From Hyphomicrobiaceae bacterium (GTDB lineage: Bacteria > Pseudomonadota > Alphaproteobacteria > Rhizobiales > Hyphomicrobiaceae): a stretch of 64,000 bases of DNA. Position numbers and translations under genes: made by a program. The stretch spans positions 62,001 to 126,000 of the forward strand of contig WBUN01000004.1 in NCBI GenBank assembly GCA_008933705.1, given 5' to 3'. The first letter of the stretch is position 1. The number at the start of each line of letters is the position of its first letter. Below the pieces are notes generated by a model, which saw only the letters and a list, made by a program, of their open reading frames with translations, made no database searches and had not been told where the DNA came from. Of this stretch, positions 9,477 to 18,291 are shown one piece after another.

Positions 9477-10141
9477 CGCATCCAACCGCTGCAGCGCTCG
9501 CCGATGTTCTTTCGCGCATCGCTGCCGCTGCCCGCGCGGCCAAGCGCGACCCGGCCTCGGTTCACCTCGTCGCCGTCACCAAGACCTTCGGTGCCGATGC
9601 GATCCTGCCTGTTCTCGACGCCGGCCACCGCCAGTTCGGCGAGAACCGCGTGCAGGAAGCCAAGTCGAAGTGGCCTGCGCTGCGCGAGCGTTATGCCGGC
9701 ATAGAGCTGCACTTGATCGGTCCGCTGCAGTCCAACAAGACAAAAGAGGCGGTCCAGCTGTTCGACGCCATCCATTCGATCGACCGGCCGAAGATCGCCG
9801 TTGCGATTGCCGAGGAGATGGCGAGGCAGGGCAAGCGGTTGCAGCTCTTCATCCAGGTCAACACCGGAGAGGAGCCGCAGAAAGCCGGCGTGCTGCCGGC
9901 GGAAGCAGCCTCGCTGCTGCGCCTGTGCCGCGGCGAGCTGAAGCTCGACATCGCCGGGCTCATGTGCATCCCGCCGGTGGACGAGGAGCCGGCCGTGCAC
10001 TTCGCATTTCTCGCCAAGCTGGCGCAGGAGCTCGGCCTCGCCGGCCTGAGCATGGGCATGAGCGCCGACTTCGAGACCGCCGTCGCTTTGGGCGCCACCC
10101 ATGTGCGGGTCGGCTCGGAGATCTTCGGCCGGCGCGCGTAG
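9473..10141 (+). CDS. yggS: YggS/PLPBP family pyridoxal-phosphate homeostasis protein
   Basis: This 222-residue protein folds like the N-terminal barrel of alanine racemase and binds pyridoxal phosphate to keep free PLP and amino-acid metabolism balanced; no enzyme activity is established for the family. The PLP lysine is K37 in VAVTKTFG, followed by FGENRVQEA and the HLIGPLQSNK motif. The C-terminal SMGMSADFETAVALGATHVRVGSEIFG is diagnostic. Its ATG overlaps the Fic stop (ATGA, 9473-9476), so translation is likely coupled to the Fic gene. Confidence 0.95.
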   Translation: MTHPTAAALADVLSRIAAAARAAKRDPASVHLVAVTKTFGADAILPVLDAGHRQFGENRVQEAKSKWPALRERYAGIELHLIGPLQSNKTKEAVQLFDAIHSIDRPKIAVAIAEEMARQGKRLQLFIQVNTGEEPQKAGVLPAEAASLLRLCRGELKLDIAGLMCIPPVDEEPAVHFAFLAKLAQELGLAGLSMGMSADFETAVALGATHVRVGSEIFGRRA

Positions 10142-10282
10142 CCGGGCCTCGAGCCGCGGCACACAGCTTTTTTGCGTCCGGGCCCGGCTGCCCATTTCCT
10201 GCTCCCGCCACGGTGCTAACGTCCCTCGTACTGATTCGCGCCGCTGTCTTGCGTGCCGGGCGACTTGGCAGGAGGCCGCAGC

Positions 10283-11191
10283 ATGGCAGACGGAAGCAGG
10301 ACGATCGAACGCGAAGCCGAGGCTGCAGCCGCTGAGGCCGCAAGCGAGGCGAAGGCCGAGGTCCTGAAGCGCGCTGTCCGCCCGGATGCCGTCGTGCCCG
10401 AGACAAAGGCCGAGAAGCGGTCGCGGCGCGCCAAGACGCAGTGGACGGAATTCGTGGTCGATGTCTGGATCACGAACCTGAACTCGGTCGAGTTCGGCAT
10501 CTACAAGCACAGCCGCAACCGGGCCAAGTCGCGCCAGTTCACGACCGACATGGACATCTTCGCCGAGATCATCGAGAACGGCGAGCGCACCGGCCTGCTC
10601 GGATACCGGGAGGATCTCTGGAAGAAGAGCACCGGCATGGATAAGCGCCTGGTGTTCAAGCTCTTCAACGAGACGCTGAACTGGCGTGCGACCATGGACC
10701 TCATGATCGGCCGCAGCCTGCAGCTCACGCTCGGCGCGCGCGGCCTGCCCGTCACCGCCTTCTCACTCAACACCGGCGACCACGAGCAGATGGTCTACCT
10801 CGAGCGGTCGGCCAACAAGTGGCCGCTGCTGCCCGAGAATTTCTCCTTCTTCCTGCTCGAGGACGGCAAGCCGACGTTCTACCGCCTCAGGCGCGATCTG
10901 ATCGATCTCGGCGGCGACTACACCCTCTACAACCACCACAACCTGAAGATCGGCCGGCTGGACGGCCGTGTGTTCTCGATCGGCGGCTACTGGAAGGGCC
11001 GCGTCAAGACGGAGCATGCCGACCCGCGATTGCTGATCGTCCTCAAGCTGTTCTGCGGCATGCTCATCTTCAATCATGACGCGCGCCGGCACTTGCGCAC
11101 GCTGGTGCGCGAGATCGCGGCAGGCAAGTACACGCCCAAGCTCGAGAAGCAGGAAACCGATCTCTACATGAACCCCCGGCGCGTGCGCTGA
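10283..11191 (+). CDS. Conserved-looking hypothetical protein, about 302 residues
   Basis: I do not recognise a named domain. The first 45 residues are an Ala/Glu-rich, probably coiled segment with a basic end (KAEKRSRRAK). The remainder is a compact soluble sequence with many aromatic residues (FVVDVWITNLNSVEFGIYKH, LYNHHNLKIGRLDG) and no membrane segment or signal peptide. ATG 10283 is preceded by AGGAGG at good distance, which is stronger than the upstream GTG at 10253. It follows yggS in the same direction after about 140 bp and is closed by a strong terminator, so it may be its own unit. Confidence 0.8.
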   Translation: MADGSRTIEREAEAAAAEAASEAKAEVLKRAVRPDAVVPETKAEKRSRRAKTQWTEFVVDVWITNLNSVEFGIYKHSRNRAKSRQFTTDMDIFAEIIENGERTGLLGYREDLWKKSTGMDKRLVFKLFNETLNWRATMDLMIGRSLQLTLGARGLPVTAFSLNTGDHEQMVYLERSANKWPLLPENFSFFLLEDGKPTFYRLRRDLIDLGGDYTLYNHHNLKIGRLDGRVFSIGGYWKGRVKTEHADPRLLIVLKLFCGMLIFNHDARRHLRTLVREIAAGKYTPKLEKQETDLYMNPRRVR

Positions 11192-11221
11192 GGCCGCGAA
11201 CCGCATCAAGCGCAGGAAGTA

Positions 11222-11255
11222 CGGGCTGCCCTGTGCAGGGCAGCCCGATTTTTTT
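11222..11255 (+). terminator. Strong intrinsic terminator after the 10283-11191 gene
   Basis: A perfect inverted repeat CGGGCTGCCCTG / CAGGGCAGCCCG (11222-11233 and 11236-11247) is followed by ATTTTTTT on the plus strand. The T-run fixes the direction. It isolates the upstream unknown gene from the ammonium transporter. Confidence 0.9.
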
Positions 11256-11384
11256 GCCTCTCTTGTGTGCGCCTCTCAAGATCCTCTTGACATCTTGGGG
11301 GTTGATTTTGCCTATGAGGCGAGCAAAGAGCTGACTGCGCTCGCTTGTTGCACAATGAAGAGGCAGTTCTTGGGGGACTGGGGC

Positions 11385-12635
11385 ATGCAAGATCTTCAAA
11401 AAGGCTTGGAAGGACTGCAATCGGGCGCCGATGTGCTCTTCCTTCTGGTGGGTGCCGTGCTCGTGTTTGCGATGCATGGCGGCTTCGCTTTCCTCGAAGC
11501 CGGCACCGTGCGGCACAAGAACCAGGTCAATGCGCTCTGCAAGATCCTGGTCGATTTCGCCATCTCGACCGTCGCCTACTTCTTCGTCGGCTACAGCATC
11601 GCCTACGGCGTGACGTTCGTGGTCAGCGCCGAGGCGCTCAACGGCGGGGCCCGCGGCTTCGATCCGCAAGGCCTGACGCTGGTGAAGTTCTTCTTCCTGT
11701 GCACGTTTGCCGCGGCTGTGCCGGCCATCATCTCGGGAGGCATCGCCGAGCGGTCTCGCTTCCTGCCCCAATGCCTCGCCACGGCGGTGATCGTCGGCCT
11801 GTTCTATCCGTTCTTCGAAGGCATCGTCTGGAACAAGAACTTCGGCATTCAGGAAGCGTTCTTCAAAGCCAAGCTCGGCGAGGAGTTCCATGACTTTGCA
11901 GGCTCGATCGTCGTGCACGCCGTGGGCGGCTGGTTCGGCTTCTCGGCCGTGCGCCGGCTTGGGCCGCGGCTTGGCCGCTACGAGAAGGCTCGCACGACGG
12001 GCATTCCGCCCTCCTCGATCCCGTGGCTGGCGATGGGCTCGTGGCTCCTGTGCGTGGGCTGGTTCGGCTTCAACGTCATGAGCGCGCAGTCGCTCAAGAC
12101 GGTCAGCGGCCTCGTTGCCATGAACTCGCTGATGGCCATGTGCGGCGGCATTCTTGCCGCGCTCATTGCCGGCGACGGCGACCCGGGCTTCATCCACAAC
12201 GGCGCGCTCGCGGGACTTGTTGCCGTGTGCGCCGGCTCGGACGTGATGCACCCGATCGGGTCGTTCATCGTCGGCGGCTGCGCGGGGGTTATCTTCGTCT
12301 ACGTCTTCCAGATCGCCAGCAACAAGTGGCAGCTCGACGACGTGCTCGGGGTATGGCCCCTGCACGGGTTGTGCGGCTTGTGGGGAGGCATTGCCTGCGG
12401 CATCTTCGGTTTGAAGACGCTGGGCGGGCTCGGCGGCGTGAGCTTCGCCTCCCAGCTCATCGGCAGCCTGATGGGCGCTGCCTTCGGTGCCCTGGCGGGC
12501 TTCGTCGTCTACTGGGCCGTCGATGCGCTGTTCGGGTTCCGGCTGAGCCCCGAGGAGGAGCGCCGCGGTGCGGACCTCACGATCCACAAGATCGGCGCCA
12601 ATCCCGAAGAGGATGTGCGCATGGGGCGCATCTGA
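11385..12635 (+). CDS. amt: Ammonium transporter (Amt family), not linked to glnK
   Basis: This 416-residue inner-membrane channel conducts ammonium. About eleven hydrophobic segments are visible. The family blocks HGGFAFLEAGTVRHKNQVNAL near the N-terminus, VVHAVGGWFGF and PLHGLCGLWGG carry the two pore histidines. ATG 11385 has a G-rich stretch (GGGGGACTGGGG) just upstream; the frame is open to 11265 but that part looks untranslated and includes a possible TTGACA box at 11287. No PII gene is adjacent, unlike the second transporter at 19775-21241, and no sigma54-type promoter was seen. Confidence 0.92.
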   Translation: MQDLQKGLEGLQSGADVLFLLVGAVLVFAMHGGFAFLEAGTVRHKNQVNALCKILVDFAISTVAYFFVGYSIAYGVTFVVSAEALNGGARGFDPQGLTLVKFFFLCTFAAAVPAIISGGIAERSRFLPQCLATAVIVGLFYPFFEGIVWNKNFGIQEAFFKAKLGEEFHDFAGSIVVHAVGGWFGFSAVRRLGPRLGRYEKARTTGIPPSSIPWLAMGSWLLCVGWFGFNVMSAQSLKTVSGLVAMNSLMAMCGGILAALIAGDGDPGFIHNGALAGLVAVCAGSDVMHPIGSFIVGGCAGVIFVYVFQIASNKWQLDDVLGVWPLHGLCGLWGGIACGIFGLKTLGGLGGVSFASQLIGSLMGAAFGALAGFVVYWAVDALFGFRLSPEEERRGADLTIHKIGANPEEDVRMGRI

Positions 12636-12666
12636 GAGCAGGGACGAGCCCGCAATGCAAGCTTAA

Positions 12667-12690
12667 CCCCTCCCCCGTGTCGGGGAGGGG
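12667..12690. repeat. Palindromic C/G hairpin repeat
   Basis: CCCCTCCCC and GGGGAGGGG form a 9-bp stem around a short loop in the gap between the transporter and the aminotransferase. A near relative lies at 29937-29959. No T-run follows, so it looks like a short palindromic repetitive element more than a terminator. Confidence 0.6.
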
Positions 12691-12752
12691 AATTGCGTGC
12701 GCCACGGCGTCCGAGCGGTTACAAAGCGGCGACGCTGGGAGTGGGGACGCGC

Positions 12753-13970
12753 ATGACTGCGATCAATGGCCTGGAGGCGCTGGCGCACGGCGCCATCCTG
12801 TCGCCGTTCACGCGCACTCGACGGCTGCTGGAATCGATCGGGCCGGGGCACAGCCACCCGATCGAGATGACGGTCGGCGATCCGCGCGAGGCGATGCCTC
12901 CCTTCATCGCCGACAAGCTGGTCGAGGCCAAGGCGACGCTGTCGAGCTATCCCAAGATCCGCGGCTCGGAGGAGCTGCGCGGGGCGATCGCCGCCTGGCT
13001 CCGCCGGCGCTATAACATTCCCGGACGCGTTGATCCCGAGCGCGAGGTGCTTCCCGTCAACGGCTCACGCGAAGGGCTGTTCTATGCCGCGCTGCCGGCG
13101 GTGGGCCGCAAGTCGTTCGATGGCCGGCCCGTGATGCTCATCACCAATCCCTATTACCAGGCCTATCTCGGCGGGGCCTACGGCACCAACTGCGAGCCCT
13201 GTTTTCTCAACGCCACCGCCGCGACCGGCCATCTCCCGGACCTCGATGCGCTGGAGCGCGAGCCCGACATCCTGCGCCGCACGGCGGCGTTCTACCTGTG
13301 CTCGCCGGCAAATCCGCAGGGCGCCGTCGCCACGCCCGGCTACATCCGCAAGGCGCTGTCGCTCGCGCGCCGGTTCGATTTCATGATGTTCTTCGACGAA
13401 TGCTACTCCGAGATCTACACGCGCGAGGCCCCGGCCGGCGGCCTCGAGGTGGCCGCGGCCACGCCGGAGGGTTTCAAGAACATCGTGGTGTTCAACTCGC
13501 TGTCGAAGCGCTCGAACTTGCCGGGCCTGCGCTCGGGCTTCATCGCCGGCGACGGGGATTTTCTCGACATGCTGGCGGAGATCCGCAATCAGATGGCGCC
13601 GCAGATGCCGGGCGTCGTGCAGCACGCGTCCGCCGCGGCCTGGTCCGACGAGCAGCATGTCGCCCGGATCCGCCAAGCCTACCGCGCGAAGTTCGACGTC
13701 TGCGACGAGCTGCTCGGCGGGCGGTTTGCCTACAAGCGGCCGGACGGCGGCTTCTTTCTCTGGCTCGACGTGAGGCATCTCGGCGGCGCCGAGAAGGCCA
13801 CGTTAACCATCTGGAAACGGTGCGGTGTCAAGGTTATTCCCGGTGCCTTCCTGGCACAGGAGGACCGGCACGGCGTCAACCCGGGTCGGGACTATGTCCG
13901 CGTCGCGCTCGTTCACGATGTGGCCACCGTCAGGGAAGCGCTAGGGCGTGTAGTTCAGTTTTCCGCGTAG
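12753..13970 (+). CDS. PLP-dependent class I/II aminotransferase (DapC-like)
   Basis: This 405-residue fold-type I enzyme moves an amino group between an amino acid and a 2-oxo acid. Recognisable parts are the TNPYYQAYLGGAY substrate loop, SPANPQGAVA, FFDECYSEIY with the PLP-contacting Asp and Tyr, and the Schiff-base lysine at about K252 in SLSKRSNLPGLRSGF. The last motif is typical of succinyldiaminopimelate aminotransferase and related aspartate or aromatic transaminases, so a role in lysine and peptidoglycan precursor supply is plausible but not proven. ATG 12753 was preferred over 12693 on family length. Confidence 0.85.
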   Translation: MTAINGLEALAHGAILSPFTRTRRLLESIGPGHSHPIEMTVGDPREAMPPFIADKLVEAKATLSSYPKIRGSEELRGAIAAWLRRRYNIPGRVDPEREVLPVNGSREGLFYAALPAVGRKSFDGRPVMLITNPYYQAYLGGAYGTNCEPCFLNATAATGHLPDLDALEREPDILRRTAAFYLCSPANPQGAVATPGYIRKALSLARRFDFMMFFDECYSEIYTREAPAGGLEVAAATPEGFKNIVVFNSLSKRSNLPGLRSGFIAGDGDFLDMLAEIRNQMAPQMPGVVQHASAAAWSDEQHVARIRQAYRAKFDVCDELLGGRFAYKRPDGGFFLWLDVRHLGGAEKATLTIWKRCGVKVIPGAFLAQEDRHGVNPGRDYVRVALVHDVATVREALGRVVQFSA

Positions 13971-13986
13971 CCGCTCCTGCGTTGGT

Positions 13987-16386
13987 ATGGCGTATCAGGG
14001 TATCGATCATGCCCCCCTGCTTCCGTCCTCTCTCAGGGACCGGCTCAAGGGGTGGCTCTGCAAAGTGCTGGGCTTCGTTGCACTCGTAGTGTGTGCGGCG
14101 GGCGCTCTCAGCTTGCTGACGTGGTCGGCTGCCGATCCGAGCCTCACGCACGCGACCAGCGGCACGACGCGCAACCTTCTCGGTCCGATCGGCGCCATCC
14201 TGTCGGATCTGCTCATGCAGATGCTGGGCCTCGCCAGCGTGTTCGCATTCCTGCCGCCCGTATTCTGGTCGCTGCAGCTCGTGAGCATGCAGCGTCTCCC
14301 TGCAGCGCGTACCAAGCTCGCGCTGGCGCCGATCGCCGTCGTGTTCCTTGCCGGCGCGCTCTCGTCCTTGCCCTCGGGGTCGAGCTGGCCCCTGCATCAC
14401 AGCTACGGCGGCATTCTCGGCGACCTCAGCCTTGAGCTGCTGGCCAGCCTGCTCGTGCCGATCAATCCGGACCGGGCCTGGGCTGCAGCGGGGCTCTTCT
14501 ATCTGGCGGCGGGGCTGATGGTGCTGATGAGCAGCCTCGGGCTGTCGCAGCAGGATCTGAAGCTCATCTGGCAGCGCGGGCCGCGTCTCGGCTTCGAGGG
14601 GCTCATCGGCTTATGGCACCGCGTCAATGATTTCACGCACGCGCGCCGCGAGCCGGTTCTCGTCATGCCCCCGGCATTCGAGCCGGACAGGCCGGTGCCG
14701 GCATTCGCCGAGGAGCCTGCCCCGGAGGCGGTCGCGCCGATGACGGTCGTCGAGCCATCCGCATTCGAGCCCGACATGCCGGACTCGGGGCGCGATCGCG
14801 CCTTCGATCAGTCTACCGACCGCGACAGCCGCACCATCGCTGAACGCTTCGCGCCGAAAGTGGCCGAAAAGCCCTCTGCTCAAGCCGACGATCGCGGCCA
14901 GACGCCGGGCTTCCTCTCGCGCATGGCCGCCATGGGTCGCGGCGAGACCGCTGCCTACAAGCGGCCCGCGCTCAGCATGCTGAAGCGTCCGCCATCGGCC
15001 AGGGCCGGTGCGGAGGTGACCCAGACCGCGCTGCGCGCGCAGGCGCGACTTCTGGAAGGCATGCTCGCCGACTTCGGCGTCAAGGGCGAGGTCAAGAACA
15101 TCCATCCCGGTCCGGTCGTCACGCTGTTCGAGTTCGAGCCGGCGCGCGGGGTCAAGTCCGCGCGCGTGATCGGTCTCGCCGACGACATCGCGCGTTCCAT
15201 GAGCGCGGTGTCCGCCCGCGTCGCCGTCGTGCAGGGGCGCAATGCCATCGGCATCGAGCTGCCCAACCTGCGGCGCGAGAAGGTGTTCCTGCGTGAGCTG
15301 CTCGAGTCCGAGGCCTTTCGCTCATCCGATGCCATCCTGCCGCTGGCGCTCGGCAAGAGCATCAACGGAACGCCGGTGTTCTCAGACCTGGTGCGCATGC
15401 CGCATCTGCTGGTCGCCGGCACGACGGGCGCAGGCAAGTCGGTCGGCGTCAATGCGATGATCCTGTCGCTGCTTTACCGCCTGCCGCCGGAGCAGTGCCG
15501 CTTCCTGATGATCGACCCCAAGATGCTGGAGCTGTCGGTTTACAACGGCATTCCGCATCTGCTCGCGCCGGTGGTCACCGATGCCCACAAGGCTGTTGCA
15601 GCCCTCAATTGGGTGGTGCGCGAGATGGAGGATCGCTACCGGCGCATGTCCGCGCTCTCCGTGCGCAACATCGACGTCTTCAACAACCGCGTGCGCAACG
15701 CCCACAAGCGGGCCGATCACGCCGCGCACGCAAACGGTACGGTGCTCGAGCCGATGCCCTACATCGTGGTGGTGGTCGACGAGTTCGCCGACCTCATGGT
15801 CGTCGCCGGCAAGGAGATCGAGGCCGCCGTGCAGCGCCTGGCGCAGATGGCGCGGGCCGCCGGCATTCATCTCATTATGGCGACGCAGCGGCCGTCGGTG
15901 GACGTCATCACCGGCACCATCAAGGCCAACTTCCCGACGCGCATCAGCTTCAAGGTGGCGTCGAAGATCGACAGCCGCACCATTCTGAACGAGCAGGGTG
16001 CCGAGCAGCTGCTCGGTCAGGGCGATCTGCTCTTCTCGGCCGGCGCCGGGCGCACCTTGCGCGTGCACGGCCCCTTCGTCTCCGACGAGGAGGTCGAAGG
16101 CATCGCCGCCTATCTGCGCGAGCAGGGCGAGCCCCGCTACATCGAAGGCATCACGGATGCGCCGGATGCGGAAGAAAGCGGCTACGACCGTGCGCCCGTC
16201 GGCGGCAACGATCTCTATGAGCGCGCGGTCGCCATCGTGCGCTCTGATCAGAAGGCATCGACCAGCTACCTGCAGCGGCGCATGATGGTTGGATACAACC
16301 GTGCCGCCGACCTGATCGAGCGCATGGAGCGCGAGGGGATTGTCAGTCCGCCCGGCCACAACGGCCGGCGCCAGGTGCTGGTTTAG
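13987..16386 (+). CDS. ftsK: DNA translocase FtsK
   Basis: FtsK is a septum-anchored hexameric motor that pumps DNA and helps resolve chromosome dimers at division. This 799-residue protein starts with about four membrane helices (residues 25-190), then an acidic and proline-rich linker (220-330). The motor domain has Walker A GTTGAGKS near 479 and Walker B VVVVDEFADLM near 593, and the C-terminal gamma winged helix (DLYERAVAIVRSDQKAS) reads the polar KOPS sequences. It follows the aminotransferase by 16 bp and precedes lolA, the usual alphaproteobacterial order. Confidence 0.97.
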   Translation: MAYQGIDHAPLLPSSLRDRLKGWLCKVLGFVALVVCAAGALSLLTWSAADPSLTHATSGTTRNLLGPIGAILSDLLMQMLGLASVFAFLPPVFWSLQLVSMQRLPAARTKLALAPIAVVFLAGALSSLPSGSSWPLHHSYGGILGDLSLELLASLLVPINPDRAWAAAGLFYLAAGLMVLMSSLGLSQQDLKLIWQRGPRLGFEGLIGLWHRVNDFTHARREPVLVMPPAFEPDRPVPAFAEEPAPEAVAPMTVVEPSAFEPDMPDSGRDRAFDQSTDRDSRTIAERFAPKVAEKPSAQADDRGQTPGFLSRMAAMGRGETAAYKRPALSMLKRPPSARAGAEVTQTALRAQARLLEGMLADFGVKGEVKNIHPGPVVTLFEFEPARGVKSARVIGLADDIARSMSAVSARVAVVQGRNAIGIELPNLRREKVFLRELLESEAFRSSDAILPLALGKSINGTPVFSDLVRMPHLLVAGTTGAGKSVGVNAMILSLLYRLPPEQCRFLMIDPKMLELSVYNGIPHLLAPVVTDAHKAVAALNWVVREMEDRYRRMSALSVRNIDVFNNRVRNAHKRADHAAHANGTVLEPMPYIVVVVDEFADLMVVAGKEIEAAVQRLAQMARAAGIHLIMATQRPSVDVITGTIKANFPTRISFKVASKIDSRTILNEQGAEQLLGQGDLLFSAGAGRTLRVHGPFVSDEEVEGIAAYLREQGEPRYIEGITDAPDAEESGYDRAPVGGNDLYERAVAIVRSDQKASTSYLQRRMMVGYNRAADLIERMEREGIVSPPGHNGRRQVLV

Positions 16387-16563
16387 GCCGAGCCCGCACG
16401 ACGGCCGGAAAGGCCGCATTTTGCGGGAAAAGTGGGGCCGGCGCGCTTGCCGGTCCAACGAAGCACAGTAGTATCGCCCACAATCTCGTCTCAATGTTGG
16501 GACAAACGGTGGCCATTCGGCCGAATCACCGGCGTTCCTGGAGCGCAGGTTGGGGGACCTCAC

Positions 16564-17280
16564 ATGAAGGCATGCATGGCGGCGCCATTCGCGTTGATCG
16601 CGGCGCTTGGATTGCTATCCGGCGCGGCGTTCGCGCAGGACGCCAAGAAGACCCCGCCGACCAATCCGGTAGGGGGCGGTGCAACGTGGACCCAGACGGT
16701 CAACAGAGATGCCGCCGTCACCGGCGAAGAATTCGATAAGAAACAAATCGCGCTCATCCAAAAAGTCAATGGATATTTCAACCAGATGAGCGATATGAAG
16801 GGTGTATTCGTACAGACAAGCGCAGATAGCAAGCGCATCCGAGGCAAGTTCTTCGTGAAGCGACCCGGCCGCTTCCGCTTTGATTACGCGCCGCCGAGCA
16901 AGCTCGTCATCCTGTCGGATGGCGAATATCTGGCAATTCAGGATCATGATCTCAAGACTGACGACCGGTTTGCGCTCGACCAGACGCCGTTCCGGGTGCT
17001 TCTGCGCAAGGATGTGGATCTGCTGCGCGACGCCCGCGTCTTGGAGGTTCAGGAGATCGACGACGTGATCGTCGTGGCGCTGCAGGACAAGAGCCCGGAC
17101 GCCCCCGGACGCATCAAGGTCTTCCTGGCAAAGAAGCCGAATCTCGAGCTCAAGGAATGGATTACGACCGATTCGCAGGGCCTTGAGACGCGCATCGAGC
17201 TGAGCGACCTCACAAAGGCCGACGATTTGGACCCCGCGCTCTTCAAGCCGGCCCCCTTGGCGCTGCAGAAGCTTCAGTAG
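16564..17280 (+). CDS. lolA: Outer-membrane lipoprotein carrier LolA
   Basis: LolA is a periplasmic chaperone that carries lipoproteins from LolCDE to the outer membrane. This 238-residue protein has a signal peptide (MKACMAAPFALIAALGLLSGAAFA, shown in part here as LIAALGLLSGAAFA) and the half-barrel core with GVFVQTSADSKRIRGKFFVKRPGRFRF in pieces typical of alphaproteobacterial LolA (GKFFVKRPGRFRFDY). ATG 16564 starts the signal peptide; the open frame to 16432 is not needed. It lies downstream of ftsK by 177 bp. Confidence 0.92.
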   Translation: MKACMAAPFALIAALGLLSGAAFAQDAKKTPPTNPVGGGATWTQTVNRDAAVTGEEFDKKQIALIQKVNGYFNQMSDMKGVFVQTSADSKRIRGKFFVKRPGRFRFDYAPPSKLVILSDGEYLAIQDHDLKTDDRFALDQTPFRVLLRKDVDLLRDARVLEVQEIDDVIVVALQDKSPDAPGRIKVFLAKKPNLELKEWITTDSQGLETRIELSDLTKADDLDPALFKPAPLALQKLQ

Positions 17281-17386
17281 GCCAGGGGCTTGGCGCGGCG
17301 TGTCTGTTCGGATTCAAGGCAAATCTAAAAACTGGGGAAAACTGAAACAATCCGTAACAATTTCGTGATCATACCTACGACTCCCA

Positions 17387-17414
17387 TTGAAACGGGCCCT
17401 ACAAGTATTATTTG
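17387..17414 (+). promoter_or_regulatory. Candidate sigma70 promoter of the small RNA
   Basis: TTGAAA (17387-17392), a 16-bp spacer and TATTTG (17409-17414) lie in an AT-rich stretch of an otherwise GC-rich gap. Transcription would begin near 17421, just ahead of the conserved-looking stem-loop region that ends in a terminator at 17562. Confidence 0.45.
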
Positions 17415-17420
17415 TTGTGG

Positions 17421-17562
17421 TAGCGGGCGATGTCGCTCTTCATCGGTAGTGCCCCCCGTCTAGCCGAAAGACATCGCTTGCGGTGCCGGCTTCCCTCCCG
17501 GCACCTGCGCATGACGCGCTTCTTGCGCCCAACTCCTCCCCCGGAGTTGGGCGCTTTTCTTT
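17421..17562 (+). ncRNA. Candidate trans-acting small RNA with C-rich loops
   Basis: Between lolA and the convergent cyclic-nucleotide-binding gene lies a 140-nt segment with no open frame but strong RNA structure. Hairpin 1 pairs GGTGCCGG (17482-17489) with CCGGCACC (17498-17505) around the loop CTTCCCTC. Hairpin 2 pairs GCGCCCAACTCC (17525-17536) with GGAGTTGGGCGC (17543-17554) around TCCCCC and is followed by TTTTCTTT, a classic intrinsic terminator. Both loops are anti-Shine-Dalgarno-like, as in known alphaproteobacterial regulatory RNAs. The unpaired 5' part holds TTCATCGGTAGTGCC (17439-17453), the exact complement of the amtB initiation region. The 5' end is inferred from the promoter and uncertain by several bases. 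Confidence 0.7.
17525..17562 (+). terminator. Intrinsic terminator closing the small RNA
   Basis: A 12-bp perfect stem with a six-base C-rich loop is followed by TTTTCTTT on the plus strand. The minus-strand side has no T-run, so it does not serve the neighbouring minus-strand gene. Confidence 0.88.
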
Positions 17563-17606
17563 GGTCCGACAAGAGCTTGCCGAACGGTGAGCGTGGCAGT
17601 CGGCTT

Positions 17607-18143
17607 TTATCGGCTCACCAGGGTCTCGAAGGGCAACCCTCCCCTTGAGATGGAGGTGCGAGGCTGCTCGTGACCGGGTTCGGACGGGCTGGTGGCGACG
17701 AGAGCGCCATCGATGCTGCGGAGGTTCTCGGTGACCTCGGCGAGACGCTGCGCAATGTGCTGGGCGAAGTGCTCTGCCAGTGTCGGATCGGCCAGCATGT
17801 GTGCATGCAGGGCTGCCCGCATGATCTTCAGGCAATGCACGCGCTCGCGGGCAATGGTGGTCACGGCATAGTCGTGCTCGATCAGCATCGCCATCTCGCC
17901 GATGAGCGAGCCGGGCTGGACCGGCTCATGGGCGGGCGGGGAGGAGCTGCCGCCGATCGCATCGACGGCGCCCGAAACAATGAGATAGGCACCATCGCCC
18001 GCCTGCCCGGCGGTGGTGATGAAATCGCCCGGTCGAAATTTCATTCTCTCGGTCCGGTGGGCGATCTCCGCGATTTGCGCGGGTCTCAGGCCCGAAAATA
18101 TGGGTATCCGCAGCAGCGGGGCGACGATTTGATCGATCGGCAT
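17607..18143 (-). CDS. Cyclic nucleotide-binding domain protein without HTH
   Basis: This 178-residue protein is a single cNMP-binding beta-roll of the Crp/Fnr type (IPIFSGLRPAQIAEIA at the start, GDGAYLIVSGAVDAIG, then the phosphate-binding cassette region GSLIGEMAMLIEHDYAVTTIA). After a helix that would normally lead to the DNA-binding domain it ends in a short polar tail, so it should sense a ligand without binding DNA. The cassette lacks the full RxS/T signature, so ligand identity is open. It is followed on the same strand by an OmpR-type regulator upstream. Confidence 0.8.
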   Translation of the reverse strand: MPIDQIVAPLLRIPIFSGLRPAQIAEIAHRTERMKFRPGDFITTAGQAGDGAYLIVSGAVDAIGGSSSPPAHEPVQPGSLIGEMAMLIEHDYAVTTIARERVHCLKIMRAALHAHMLADPTLAEHFAQHIAQRLAEVTENLRSIDGALVATSPSEPGHEQPRTSISRGGLPFETLVSR

Positions 18144-18291
18144 GGCGACACACCCGGTTGGTGCGAAGGTGCGTTGGGCACGTCACCTTGCGCGAGCAGG
18201 CTCGGGCGATTCGCCCTTTTGGGTCCAGTGGGGTGTGGATGAAGTGGGGACGGCCTGTAGGTGGGAGCGCACCTTCCGGCCGCCTGGTCGC

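Noticed and set aside
11070-12587. Long minus-strand frame over the ammonium transporter
   Set aside because: The plus-strand gene is a clear Amt protein; the antisense product is His/Asp/Arg-rich, typical of shadow frames.
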